Shown: in pieces, positions 51,503-59,780 of the stretch | Position numbering within the stretch: the first letter of the stretch is position 1 | Layout of the letters: the number at the start of each line of letters is the position of its first letter | Source of the DNA: CAMFLJ01 sp963702555 | GTDB taxonomy: Bacteria; Actinomycetota; Acidimicrobiia; Acidimicrobiales; Acidimicrobilacustridaceae | Length of the DNA stretch: 64,000 bases | NCBI GenBank assembly: GCA_963702555.1 | Contig: CAVPCW010000010.1 | Location: 620,001 to 684,000 of the forward strand | Reading direction: 5' to 3' | Notes under the pieces: generated by a model | The model's database searches: none | Told to the model about the DNA's origin: nothing | What the model saw: only the letters and a program-made list of their open reading frames with translations | Program-made: the position numbers and the translations under genes

Positions 51503-52375
51503 GTGGCAGTGACCACGGCCGGACCACACGCGCGGGCGACAGATGTCGCAGTGATCGTGCTCGCCGCCGGGGCCGGCCGCCGGCTCGCGCCGCTCACCGA
51601 CCTGCGACCGAAGCCGCTGTGCCCGGTGGGCAACCGGGCGCTGCTCGACCTCGCCCTCGAGCGGGTCGCGCCCCTCGGCGCGCCGGTCGCCGTCAACCTC
51701 CACCACGGCGCCGCCACCATCCGGGCCCACCTGGTCAACGGCGGCCGCGACGACGTGCACCTCTCGGAGGAGCAGCCCGAGGCGCTCGGCACGGCCGGGG
51801 CCGTCGGGGCGCTGCGGGGGTGGCTCGACGGGCGCGACGTGGTGATCGTCAACGCCGACACCTGGGCCCCCGGTGACCTCACGCCGTTCGTCACGGGGTG
51901 GGATCGCAGCCACCCGAGCGTGCTCGTGCACGGCGCCGACTCCTTCGGCCCGAGGGTCGGGGTGGTGGCGAGCCTGCTGCCGTGGGCCGAGGCCCGACGG
52001 TTGGAGCCGGTGCCGACGGGGCTCTACGAGGTGGTGTGGCGCCGCTGCCACGAGGCCGGTGGGCTCGACGCCGAGCGCCACGACGGCCCCTTCGTCGACT
52101 GCGGCACCCCCACCGACTACCTGGAGGCCAACCTCGCGGCTGCGGCGCTGGCGGGCGGCCCGGTGGTCGACCCGACGGCGACCGTCATCGGCGACGGCGC
52201 GGTGATCGGTCGGTCCGTCGTCGGTGGCGGAGCGGTCGTCGAGGGCCGGGTGGAGGACTCCGTGGTGTGGCCCGGCGCGCGGGTCGGGCCCGGGGAGGTC
52301 CTGGTGCGCTCGGTGCGGGCGAGCGCAGCGCTCACCCTGGGGCCGCTCGGCGCACCGTCGGTGCCGCCAGGGTGA
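51503..52375 (+). CDS. NTP-transferase-family nucleotidyltransferase
   Basis: About 290 residues. Seen: the N-terminal nucleotide motif VIVLAAGAGRRLAPLTDLRPKPLCPVGNRALLDLALER, LSEEQPEALGTAGAVGALRGWL, and a C-terminal left-handed beta-helix tail (DPTATVIGDGAVIGRSVVGGGAVV). This is the sugar-1-phosphate nucleotidyltransferase pattern (GDP-mannose or glucose-1-phosphate type); the sugar is unknown. Start uncertain: ATG 51491 overlaps the divergent start, GTG 51503 or GTG 51509 are alternatives. Its end overlaps rlmN by 44 bases. Confidence 0.85.
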   Translation: MAVTTAGPHARATDVAVIVLAAGAGRRLAPLTDLRPKPLCPVGNRALLDLALERVAPLGAPVAVNLHHGAATIRAHLVNGGRDDVHLSEEQPEALGTAGAVGALRGWLDGRDVVIVNADTWAPGDLTPFVTGWDRSHPSVLVHGADSFGPRVGVVASLLPWAEARRLEPVPTGLYEVVWRRCHEAGGLDAERHDGPFVDCGTPTDYLEANLAAAALAGGPVVDPTATVIGDGAVIGRSVVGGGAVVEGRVEDSVVWPGARVGPGEVLVRSVRASAALTLGPLGAPSVPPG

Positions 52376-53396
52376 CCTCGTGGTTGGCTCGGAGCTGACC
52401 GCAGGCCGCGTCGATGTCGTTGCCCCGGTTCGCCCGAACCGTGGCGTTCACCCCGAGGTCGCGCAGGTGGTCGCGGAACGCCTCGACCCGCTCGGGGGGC
52501 GAGCCGGTGGTGGGCCAGCCGGGCGTGGCGTTGAGGGGGATGAGGTTCACGTGGGCGCGGAGGCGGCGGGCGGCGACGGCCAGCTCGTCGGCGTCGGAGC
52601 CCCGGTCGTTCACCCCGTCGATCAGCGCCCACTCGAACGACAGGCGCCGGTTCTTCACCTTCAGGTAGTCGGCGCAGGCGGCGTAGAGCTCGGCGAGCGG
52701 GTAGCGCCGGTTGATCGGCACCAGCTCGTCGCGCAGCTCGTCGTTGGCGGCGTGCAGCGACACCGCGAGGTTCACCGGCAGGTCCTCGTCGGCCATGCGC
52801 CGGATGCCGGGGACGATGCCGACGGTGGAGAGGGTGAGGTGCCGGGCCGACAGGCCGAGGTCGCCGTGGATGCGGCGGATGGCCTCCCACACGCGGTCGT
52901 AGTTGGCCATGGGCTCGCCCATCCCCATGAACACGATGTTCGACAGCCGCCGCGGTGTGGGCCCCCCGGCCGACGTGCGAGCCGCCCGCACCACCTGCTC
53001 GACGATCTCCCCGACGGTGAGGTTCCGCTCGTAGCCGGCCTGGCCCGTGGCGCAGAACCCGCACGCCATGGCGCAGCCGGCCTGGGTGCTGACGCACGCG
53101 GTCGAGCGGTCGGGGTAGTGCATCAGCACGGTCTCGACGCTGGCGCCGCCGTCGAGGGCCCACAGCCACTTCACCGTGTCGCCACCCTCGCTCACCGACT
53201 CGGCGGTGGGGGTGAGGGCGAACGGCAGCTCGGCGGCCAGCCGGGCGCGCAGGGCCTTCGGGAGGGTGGTCATCTCCTCGGGGGAGAGGCGCTGCTCGTA
53301 GAGGCCGGCCCACACCTGGTCGAGGCGGTAGCGCGGCTCGCCGTCGAGCAGCGCGGCGAGCTCGTCTCGCGAGAGGTCGTAGAGGGTGGGCGCCAC
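52332..53396 (-). CDS. rlmN: 23S rRNA (adenine-2503-C2)-methyltransferase
   Basis: 354-residue radical SAM enzyme. Seen: the N-terminal RYRLDQVWAGLYEQRLSPEEMTTLPKALRARL, the cluster motif STQAGCAMACGFCATGQAGYERNLTVGEIVEQV (CxxxCxxC), NIVFMGMGEPMANYD and IVPGIRRMADEDLPVNLAVSLHAANDELRDELVPINRRYPL. The resolving Cys lies near the end (CGQLRANHEVTL). GTG with minus-strand TAGCCT (53403-53408) six bases upstream, inside the end of mshD. Confidence 0.94.
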   Translation of the reverse strand: MAPTLYDLSRDELAALLDGEPRYRLDQVWAGLYEQRLSPEEMTTLPKALRARLAAELPFALTPTAESVSEGGDTVKWLWALDGGASVETVLMHYPDRSTACVSTQAGCAMACGFCATGQAGYERNLTVGEIVEQVVRAARTSAGGPTPRRLSNIVFMGMGEPMANYDRVWEAIRRIHGDLGLSARHLTLSTVGIVPGIRRMADEDLPVNLAVSLHAANDELRDELVPINRRYPLAELYAACADYLKVKNRRLSFEWALIDGVNDRGSDADELAVAARRLRAHVNLIPLNATPGWPTTGSPPERVEAFRDHLRDLGVNATVRANRGNDIDAACGQLRANHEVTLAAPTVRRAAPG

Positions 53397-53400
53397 CGGT

Positions 53401-54024
53401 TCAGGCTACGGGGGGCGGGGTGCCCTCGGCGGCCCACCAGCGGTGGGCGCTGTGCACCCGGAACCCGAGCGAGTCGTAGAGGCCCCGGGCGGCCTGGTTG
53501 GTGCCCTCCACGTGGAGCATCCCGACGGTGAGCCCGAGGTCGGCGAGGTGGTCGAGCCCGGCGAGGGTCAGCGCCCGCCCCAGGCCGATGCCCGTGAAGT
53601 CCGGGTCGGCGGCGATCACGTAGATCTCACCCATCGCCGGGTCGTCGGCGGTGGCGGGGTGGACCTTCGTCCAGCAGAACCCGGCGAGGCGGCCGTCGCG
53701 CTCGTGGAGCAGGAAGCCCTCGGGGTCGAACCACGGCTCGGCCTCGTTGCGGCGCAGGTCGTCGACCGTCCACCCCGACTGGTCGGGGTGCCAACGGAAC
53801 GCCCGGTTGTTGACCGCGAGGAAGGCCTCGTCGTCGATGCCGGGGCGGAAGGCCCGCACGGCGAGCGGGGGAGCGGGGTCGGCGGGGAGGGGCCGACGGA
53901 GCTGGAGGACCTCGCGCACGAGCACCAGGCCGGCGTCGGTGGCGAACCGCTCGTCGTCCGGGGTGGCCGGTTCGGCGTCGACCATGACCAGGCGCCCGTC
54001 GTCGTCCTTCGTCTCGGTCCGCAC
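53401..54024 (-). CDS. mshD: Mycothiol synthase, short form
   Basis: 207 residues of the MshD acetyltransferase, which makes mycothiol from Cys-GlcN-Ins. Seen: FLAVNNRAFRWHPDQSGWTVDDLRRNEAEPWFDPEGFLLHERDGRLAGFCWTKVHP, GEIYVIAADPDFTGIGLGRALTLAGLDHLADLGLTVGMLHVEGTNQAARGLYDSLGF. M. tuberculosis MshD is about 315 residues with two GNAT domains; here the N-terminal domain is largely missing. It still implies mycothiol use. GTG with TAGCCT (54033-54038, minus) eight bases upstream. Confidence 0.85.
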   Translation of the reverse strand: MRTETKDDDGRLVMVDAEPATPDDERFATDAGLVLVREVLQLRRPLPADPAPPLAVRAFRPGIDDEAFLAVNNRAFRWHPDQSGWTVDDLRRNEAEPWFDPEGFLLHERDGRLAGFCWTKVHPATADDPAMGEIYVIAADPDFTGIGLGRALTLAGLDHLADLGLTVGMLHVEGTNQAARGLYDSLGFRVHSAHRWWAAEGTPPPVA

Positions 54025-54102
54025 GGCGGCCGAGGCTACCGGTGCCGAACCGGTCACCGGGCCGGTTCGACCGGCCGCGTCGCCCGGTAGTGTCGGCGCC
54101 CG

Positions 54103-54744
54103 ATGCCTCGACCTCGCACACCCAAGGGCCGGGCCCGGGAGACCTTCGACCGGCTCGTCCTCGAGTACCCCGACGCCCACTGCGAGCTCGATCACCGCAA
54201 CCCCTACGAGCTGCTGGCCGCCACGATCCTCTCGGCGCAGTGCACCGACGCCCGGGTGAACATGGTGACCCCGGCGCTGTTCGCCCGGTACCCCACGCCG
54301 GAGGACCTCGCCGTCGCCCGCCCCGACGACGTCGAGGAGCTGGTGCGCAGCACCGGCTTCTACAAGAACAAGACGAAGTCGCTCATCGGCATGGCCCAGG
54401 CCCTCGTCGACCGCTACGGCGGCGAGGTGCCCTCCGCGATGAAGGACCTCGTCTCGGTGCCGGGCGTCGGGCGCAAGACGGCGAACGTCGTGCGCAGCGT
54501 GGCGATGGACCTGCCCGGCCTTCCCGTCGACACCCACGTGGGGCGCCTGTCGCTGCGGCTCGCGCTCACCACGGAGACCGACCCGGTCAAGGTCGAGCAC
54601 GAGCTCAACCCGATGGTGCCCGCGGCGAGCCGCGGGCTGTTCTCGTTGCTGTTGATCCTCCACGGCCGTCGTGTGTGCGTCGCCCGCAAGCCGCGGTGTG
54701 ATCAGTGCGTGCTCAACGACTTCTGTCCGGCCTCGAAGGTCTAG
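54103..54744 (+). CDS. nth: Endonuclease III
   Basis: 213-residue base-excision DNA glycosylase/AP lyase. Seen: AATILSAQCTDARVN, the helix-hairpin-helix VPGVGRKTANVVRSVAMD with catalytic Lys, VDTHVGRLSLRL with catalytic Asp, and the C-terminal iron-sulfur ligands C-x6-C-x2-C-x5-C (RRVCVARKPRCDQCVLNDFC). Complete. ATG nine bases after TAGTGT (54088-54093). Confidence 0.95.
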   Translation: MPRPRTPKGRARETFDRLVLEYPDAHCELDHRNPYELLAATILSAQCTDARVNMVTPALFARYPTPEDLAVARPDDVEELVRSTGFYKNKTKSLIGMAQALVDRYGGEVPSAMKDLVSVPGVGRKTANVVRSVAMDLPGLPVDTHVGRLSLRLALTTETDPVKVEHELNPMVPAASRGLFSLLLILHGRRVCVARKPRCDQCVLNDFCPASKV

Positions 54745-54926
54745 GCCAGGGCCGGATCGACCCGTACCCGGCATCGTCAAAGTGGGTGATTTCCGACGGT
54801 GCTCTGCGGCGCTCATCGCCACTCAGCGTGCTCACCAGCGCCTTTGACGTTCTCGCGGCCGGCGAGTCGCGCGCGGACTTGACCGGAATTTGACGTTCTG
54901 GCGTTCCCTCGGCCGGGTGTCCGCGC
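54745..54926. other. Intergenic stretch with TTTGACGTTCT repeats
   Basis: 182 bases after nth, clearly AT-richer than the neighbours. Two exact TTTGACGTTCT copies (54843-54853, 54889-54899) lie 46 bases apart and could be regulator-binding sites for the RNA promoter that follows. Confidence 0.4.
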
Positions 54927-55035
54927 TATGTTGACCGGACCAGGTTCCCGCCACCTGGTACGGCGACACACACTGGGATCCGCCGCCCAAGTGTCGCCCC
55001 GCCGACGCCCCCTTCGAGGGGCGTCGGCTTCTTTT
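54927..55035 (+). ncRNA. Candidate structured small RNA with intrinsic terminator
   Basis: TATGTT (54927-54932) would start a transcript near 54939. Three stems follow: ACCAGG/CCTGGT (54939-54959); GGCGACAC/GTGTCGCC with inner TGGG/CCCA (54962-54998); and a perfect 11-bp terminator GCCGACGCCCC/GGGGCGTCGGC (55001-55028) followed by TTCTTTT. No open frame of note. The only T-tract terminator seen in the window ends this segment of about 97 nt, 75 bases before the next gene. It could be a free sRNA or a terminating leader (riboswitch or attenuator) of the 63-residue gene or hisD. Confidence 0.55.
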
Positions 55036-55109
55036 CGCCCAGGTCGGCCGCGCCGCCGGTCCCCGTCCCGGATCGGACGGCCCGTCCGGGCTGTGGGAGG
55101 CTCGCCGCC

Positions 55110-55301
55110 GTGGAGAACCGACGAGCCGTCCTGTCCAGTGCGTCCACCACGCTCGAGGAGCTGGTCGCCCGCATGGCCGAGGCCGGTGAGGAGGCCAACG
55201 CCGCTGGGGAGGAGAGCCTCGCCCACGACCTGTTCGAGGTCGAGCGCACCCTGCGCATGGCCCACCGCCGCCTCGACGGCGTCAACCGTCGCCTGCGCTG
55301 A
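55110..55301 (+). CDS. 63-residue helical small protein
   Basis: MENRRAVLSSASTTLEELVARMAEAGEEANAAGEESLAHDLFEVERTLRMAHRRLDGVNRRLR (two helices, amphipathic, coiled-coil-like). No family recognised. GTG start with GGGAGGCT upstream. The order RNA element-small protein-hisD suggests a shared control region. Confidence 0.6.
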   Translation: MENRRAVLSSASTTLEELVARMAEAGEEANAAGEESLAHDLFEVERTLRMAHRRLDGVNRRLR

Positions 55302-55351
55302 CCGCCGCGATCCTGCACCGAACCCGTGCCGGTGCCCGCCCGGCTGGCCGC

Positions 55352-55357
55352 TAGCGT
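55352..55357 (+). promoter_or_regulatory. -10 box of hisD, leaderless geometry
   Basis: TAGCGT ends eight bases before the hisD GTG at 55366. Confidence 0.5.
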
Positions 55358-55365
55358 CTGGCGAC

Positions 55366-56680
55366 GTGCTGAACCGTCTGGACCTCCGTGGCCGCACCGG
55401 CGCCGCCCTCACGGCCGGGCTGCCGCGACCCGACCCCGGTGGCGAGGGCCCCGTGGCCGCCGTCCAGGCGATCGTGGCCGACGTGCGGGCCCGGGGAGAC
55501 GAGGCCCTGCGCGAGTACACCGAGCGCTTCGACGGCGTTCGCTCCGAGGCGTTCCTCGTCCCCGCCGACGAGGTCCGGGCCGCGCTCGCCGAGGCCCCGC
55601 CCGAGCTGGTCGCCGCCCTCACCGAGGCCCGCGACGCCGTGCGCGAGTTCCACGAGTCGCAACTGCGCCCCGACCACACCTTCCGCCGCGGTGGCATCAC
55701 CGTGCGGGGCATCTCGGTGCCCGTCGACCGCGCCGGCTGCTACGTGCCTGGCGGCCGGGGCTCCTACCCCTCGTCGGTGCTCATGACCGCCGTGCCCGCC
55801 CGGGTCGCCGGGGTGCCGGAGGTCGTGCTGTGCGTGCCGCCGGACCGCGTGACCGGCAGGGTCGCCACCTCCACGCTGGCCGCGGCTGCCCTCGCCGGGG
55901 TCGACGAGGTCTACGCCGTCGGTGGGGCCCAGGCCATCGCCGCCATGGCCTACGGCACCGACAGCATCCGCCCGGTCGACGTCATCGCCGGTCCCGGCAA
56001 CGTCTACGTGGCGCTGGCCAAGCGCGAGGTCGCCGGCCAGGTCGGCGTGCCCATGGCCTTCGCCGGGCCGTCGGAGATCGTCGTCGTCGCCGACGCCACC
56101 GCCCCGGTCGACTACGCCGCCATCGACCTCATGGTCCAGGCCGAGCACGGGCCCGACGGCCTCGCCTGGTTCGTCACGTGGGACGAACAGGTCGCCGACG
56201 CCGTCGACGCCGCCCTCGTGCGCCTCGTCGCCGAGGCCCCCCGGTCGGCCGAGATCACCTCGACCTTCGCCCAGGGCGGGTTCTGCCGCGCTGGTCGACG
56301 GGCCCGAGGCCGCCATGGCCGTGGTCAACCACGTCGCCCCCGAGCACCTCGAGATCATCACCGCCGACCCCGAGGCCCTGGTGCCTCTGGTGCGCCACGC
56401 CGGTGCCGTGTTCCTCGGCCCGCTGGCCCCCGCCTCCATCGGCGACTACGTCGCCGGGCCCAGCCACGTGCTGCCCACCTTCGGCAGCGCGCGCTACGGC
56501 AGCGCCCTCACCGTCGACGACTTCGTCAAGCAGGTGCACGTCGTCGACGTCGACCGCGAGGGCTTCGCCTCGGCCGCGCCGGTCGTGGCCGCCATCGCCG
56601 ACGCCGAGGGCTTCGCCACCCACGCCGAGTCCGTCCGCCTCCGGGAACGGCGCCTCGCCGACGAGGGGAGCGGCTCGTGA
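55366..56680 (+). CDS. hisD: Histidinol dehydrogenase, apparent frameshift
   Basis: About 437 residues, the last two steps of histidine synthesis. Seen: ISVPVDRAGCYVPGGRGSYPSSVLMTAVPARVAGV, VYAVGGAQAIAAMAYGTDSI, VIAGPGNVYVALAKREVAGQVGVPMAFAGPSEIVVVADATAP, then after the frame change AALVDGPEAAMAVVNHVAPEHLEIIT, ASIGDYVAGPSHVLPTFGSARYGSALTVDDFVK. One extra base near 56276-56282 (GGCGGGTTCTG) breaks the frame. GTG start fits the -10 box. First gene of the his cluster. Confidence 0.93.
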
Positions 56681-57741
56681 TCCGCCCCCGCGACGACGTC
56701 GCCCTGATGGACGGCTACCACTCGCCCCAGCTCGACGTCACCGTCCGGCTCAACACCAACGAGTCGCCCGAGCCGCCCCCGGCGGAGTGGGCGCGCGAGC
56801 TCGCCCGAGCCGCGGAGTCCATCGACTGGCACCGCTACCCCGACCGTGCCGCCACGCAGCTGCGCACCGCGATCGGTGCCCTCCACGGGGTCGGCCCCGA
56901 GCAGGTCTTCGCCGCCAACGGCTCCAACGAGGTCCTCCAGACCGTCCTGCTCACCTACGGCGGGCCGGGCCGCACCGCCGCGGTCTGGGAGCCCACCTAC
57001 GCCCTGCACTCCCACATCGCCCGCCTCACCGGCACCGCGGTGGCCGAGGGCGAGCGGGCCGACGACTTCTCCACCGACCTCGACGAGGTCCGCCGGGTCG
57101 TGTCGCTCGTCGAGCCGTCGGTGGCGTTCCTCTGCTCGCCCAACAACCCCACGGGCATCGTCGACGACGAGGCCACCGTGCGGGCCACCCTCGAGATGGT
57201 CGACGGCTGCGACGGCCTGCTCGTCGTCGACGAGGCCTACGGGCAGTTCGCTCCGTGGTCGGCGCTCGGCCTCGTCGCCGACGACGTGCCGCTCGTGGTC
57301 AGCCGCACCTTCTCCAAGACCTGGTCGATGGCCGCGGCCCGGCTGGGCTACCTCGTCGGGCCGGCCGAGATCGTGGCCGAGCTCGAGAAGGTCGTGCTGC
57401 CGTACCACCTCGACGCCCTGAAGCAGGCCGCCGGCTGCCTGGCGCTCGACCACGTCGCCGACATGGACGCCCGTGTCACCCGCCTGGTCGAGGAGCGGGG
57501 CCGCCTGGTCACCCGCCTCGCCGAGCTGCCCGTGCAGGTCTGGCCCTCCGGCGCCAACTTCGTGCTGTTCCGCCCCACCCACGCCGATGGCTCGGTCGTG
57601 TGGCAGCAGCTCGTCGACCGTTCCGTCCTCGTCCGCAACTGCTCGTCGTGGCCGAGGCTCGAGGGCTGCCTCCGGGTCACGGTCGGCACCCCCACCGAGG
57701 ACGACGCGTTCCTCGCCGCCCTGGAGGAGATCCTGTCGTGA
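56677..57741 (+). CDS. hisC: Histidinol-phosphate aminotransferase
   Basis: 354-residue PLP enzyme. Seen: RLNTNESPEPPP, FAANGSNEVLQTVLLTYGGPGRTAAVWEPTYALHS, FLCSPNNPTGIV, VVDEAYGQFAP, the PLP lysine in VSRTFSKTWSMAAARLGY, and C-terminal FRPTHADG...VRNCSSWPRLEGCLRVTVGT. GTG overlaps the hisD stop by four bases. Confidence 0.95.
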   Translation: MIRPRDDVALMDGYHSPQLDVTVRLNTNESPEPPPAEWARELARAAESIDWHRYPDRAATQLRTAIGALHGVGPEQVFAANGSNEVLQTVLLTYGGPGRTAAVWEPTYALHSHIARLTGTAVAEGERADDFSTDLDEVRRVVSLVEPSVAFLCSPNNPTGIVDDEATVRATLEMVDGCDGLLVVDEAYGQFAPWSALGLVADDVPLVVSRTFSKTWSMAAARLGYLVGPAEIVAELEKVVLPYHLDALKQAAGCLALDHVADMDARVTRLVEERGRLVTRLAELPVQVWPSGANFVLFRPTHADGSVVWQQLVDRSVLVRNCSSWPRLEGCLRVTVGTPTEDDAFLAALEEILS

Positions 57742-58352
57742 GCGCCACCCCCACCGACGACGGCCGCCGCGCCGCCACCGTCGCCCGCACCACGTCCGAG
57801 ACCGACATCACCATCGAGCTCGACCTCGACGGCGGCAACCGGGTCGAGACCTCGACCGGCATCCCGTTCTTCGACCACATGCTCGCCCAGCTCGGCCGCC
57901 ACGGTGGCTTCGACCTGGTCGTGCGGGCCGAGGGTGACCTCGAGATCGACGCCCACCACACGGTGGAGGACGTCGGCATCGCGCTCGGCGAGGTCTTCCG
58001 GGTCGCCGTCGGCGACAAGCGGGGCGTGCGCCGGTTCGCCTCCAACCGGGTGCCGCTCGACGAGGCCCTCATCGACGTCGCCCTCGACCTGTCGGGTCGC
58101 CCGTACCTGCACTACGAGGTCGAGTTCCCCGGCCAGAAGATCCTCGGTGACCCGCCCTTCGACCCGCAGCTGGTCGAGGAGTTCTGGCGCGCCTTCGTCA
58201 CCTCGGCCGCCATCACCCTCCACATCACGTCGGTGCGCGGGGTGAACACCCACCACCTCATCGAGGCCACGTTCAAGGCGGTCGCCCGGTCGCTGCGCGA
58301 CGCGGTGTCGGTCGAGGGCGGGGGAGTCCCGTCCACCAAGGGCGTGCTGTGA
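57738..58352 (+). CDS. hisB: Imidazoleglycerol-phosphate dehydratase
   Basis: 204 residues. Seen: RTTSETDITIELDLDGGNRVETSTGIPFFDHMLAQLGRHGGFDL, the metal-binding HHTVEDVGIALGEVF, RFASNRVPLDEALI and the second HHLIEATFKAVARSL. Mn-dependent dehydratase. GTG overlaps hisC by four bases. A monofunctional form, without the phosphatase domain found in enterobacterial HisB. Confidence 0.96.
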   Translation: MSATPTDDGRRAATVARTTSETDITIELDLDGGNRVETSTGIPFFDHMLAQLGRHGGFDLVVRAEGDLEIDAHHTVEDVGIALGEVFRVAVGDKRGVRRFASNRVPLDEALIDVALDLSGRPYLHYEVEFPGQKILGDPPFDPQLVEEFWRAFVTSAAITLHITSVRGVNTHHLIEATFKAVARSLRDAVSVEGGGVPSTKGVL

Positions 58353-59014
58353 GCGACGCTCCCAGCGCCGATCGGCCGCTGGTGGCGGTGCTCGACTACG
58401 GCATCGGCAACCTGCGCTCGGCCCAGAAGGCGCTCGAGCACGTCGGCGCCGACGCCCGCCTCACCTCCGACCACGGGCTCATCCGCGACGCCGCCGCCGT
58501 CGTGCTGCCCGGTGTTGGTGCGTTCGGCGCGTGCATGGACGCGCTCAACGGCTCGGGCCTGGCCGACGAGGCCGTCGCCGCCTCGGCCGACGGCCGTCCG
58601 TTCCTCGGCATCTGCGTCGGCATGCAGCTGCTCTACGAAGGGTCGGAGGAGTCCCCAGGCGTTGCCGGCCTCGGTGTCCTCCCCGGCACGCTGCGCCTGC
58701 TCCCCGACACCGTGAAGCGGCCGCAGATGCAGTGGAACCTGCTCGACATCCGCCGGCCCTGCGGCCTCTTCGACGGCGTCGACGATCCCGTGTGGGTCTA
58801 CTTCGTCCACTCCTACGCCGCCGCGGCCGACGACCCCACCGTCGTGGCCACCTGCGACTACGGCGGCCCGGTCGCCGCCGCCGTCGAGCGGGGGTCGCTG
58901 TGGGCCACCCAGTTCCACCCCGAGAAGTCCGGCGCCACCGGGCTGGCGATCCTCGCCCGCTTCGTCGCGGCCGCCGCCGGCACCGCCGCCCCCTCTGGAC
59001 AGGAGTCCCGCTGA
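58349..59014 (+). CDS. hisH: Imidazole glycerol phosphate synthase, glutaminase subunit
   Basis: 221-residue triad glutamine amidotransferase that feeds ammonia to HisF. Seen: VLDYGIGNLRSAQKALEHVGA, VLPGVGAFGACMDAL, the nucleophile elbow FLGICVGMQLLYEGSEE, MQWN, and the His/Glu pair in TQFHPEKSGATG. GTG overlaps hisB by four bases; its stop overlaps the hisA start as TGATG. Confidence 0.95.
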   Translation: MSDAPSADRPLVAVLDYGIGNLRSAQKALEHVGADARLTSDHGLIRDAAAVVLPGVGAFGACMDALNGSGLADEAVAASADGRPFLGICVGMQLLYEGSEESPGVAGLGVLPGTLRLLPDTVKRPQMQWNLLDIRRPCGLFDGVDDPVWVYFVHSYAAAADDPTVVATCDYGGPVAAAVERGSLWATQFHPEKSGATGLAILARFVAAAAGTAAPSGQESR

Positions 59015-59739
59015 TGGAGCTCTATCCCGCCATCGACCTCCGCGACGGCCGCGCCGTGCGCCTCTACCAGGGCGACTACGACCGCGAGACCGTGTACCAC
59101 GAGGACCCCGTCGAGCAGGCCCTCGCCTTCGCCCGCGACGGTGCCCGCTGGATCCACGTCGTCGACCTCGACGCCGCCCGCACCGGCAAGCCGGTCAACC
59201 GCGACGTCATCGGCGCCATCGCCCGCGCGGTCGACGTGCCGGTGCAGACCGGAGGCGGCATCCGCGACGAGGACGCCGCCGACGAGCTCTTCGACGCCGG
59301 CGTCGCCCGGGTCGTGCTCGGCACCGCCGCCCTCGAGCAGCCCGCCCTGGTGCGCCGTCTCGCCGCCCGCATGCCCGTCGCCGTCGGCCTCGACGCCCGC
59401 GGTCGCGAGGTCGCGGTGCGGGGCTGGGAGAAGGGCTCGGGCCGCGATCTCCTCGACGTCGCCCGTGAGTTCGCCGACGAAGGCGTCGCCGCGCTGATCG
59501 TCACCGAGATCGGCCGCGACGGCACCCTCGCCGGTCCCGACCTCGACGGCCTCTCCGAGGTCCTCGACGCCGTCGAGCTGCCGGTCATCGCCTCCGGTGG
59601 CGTCGGCACCCTCGACGACCTCAGGGCCCTCGACGCGCTGCGCTCGAGCGGTCGCCGGCTCTCGGGCGCCATCGTCGGTCGGGCGCTCTACGAGGGCGCC
59701 TTCACCCTGCCCGACGCCCTCACCGCCGCCGGAAGCTGA
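59014..59739 (+). CDS. hisA: ProFAR isomerase HisA (possibly PriA-type)
   Basis: 241-residue (beta-alpha)8 barrel. Seen: ELYPAIDLRDGRAVRLYQGDYDRETVYHEDPVEQALAF with the active Asp, DLDAARTGKPVNRDVI, VQTGGGIRDEDAADELFDAGVARVVLGTAA, and the second Asp in VTEIGRDGTLAGPDLDGL, with IASGGVGTLDDLRAL. In many actinobacteria this protein (PriA) also does the TrpF reaction; whether it does here depends on the presence of trpF elsewhere. Confidence 0.93.
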   Translation: MELYPAIDLRDGRAVRLYQGDYDRETVYHEDPVEQALAFARDGARWIHVVDLDAARTGKPVNRDVIGAIARAVDVPVQTGGGIRDEDAADELFDAGVARVVLGTAALEQPALVRRLAARMPVAVGLDARGREVAVRGWEKGSGRDLLDVAREFADEGVAALIVTEIGRDGTLAGPDLDGLSEVLDAVELPVIASGGVGTLDDLRALDALRSSGRRLSGAIVGRALYEGAFTLPDALTAAGS

Positions 59740-59768
59740 GCCCGCCGGGCGCCGCCGGTCGACGTCCG

Positions 59769-59774
59769 TACACT
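59769..59774 (+). promoter_or_regulatory. -10 box of the methyltransferase gene
   Basis: TACACT ends six bases before the ATG at 59781, leaderless geometry. Confidence 0.5.
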
Positions 59775-59780
59775 GCCGTC

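Noticed and set aside
54843..54899. TTTGACGTTCT copies as the -35 box of the RNA promoter
   Set aside because: Spacing to TATGTT is 31 bases from the nearer copy, too long for a -35/-10 pair; kept only as possible regulator sites.
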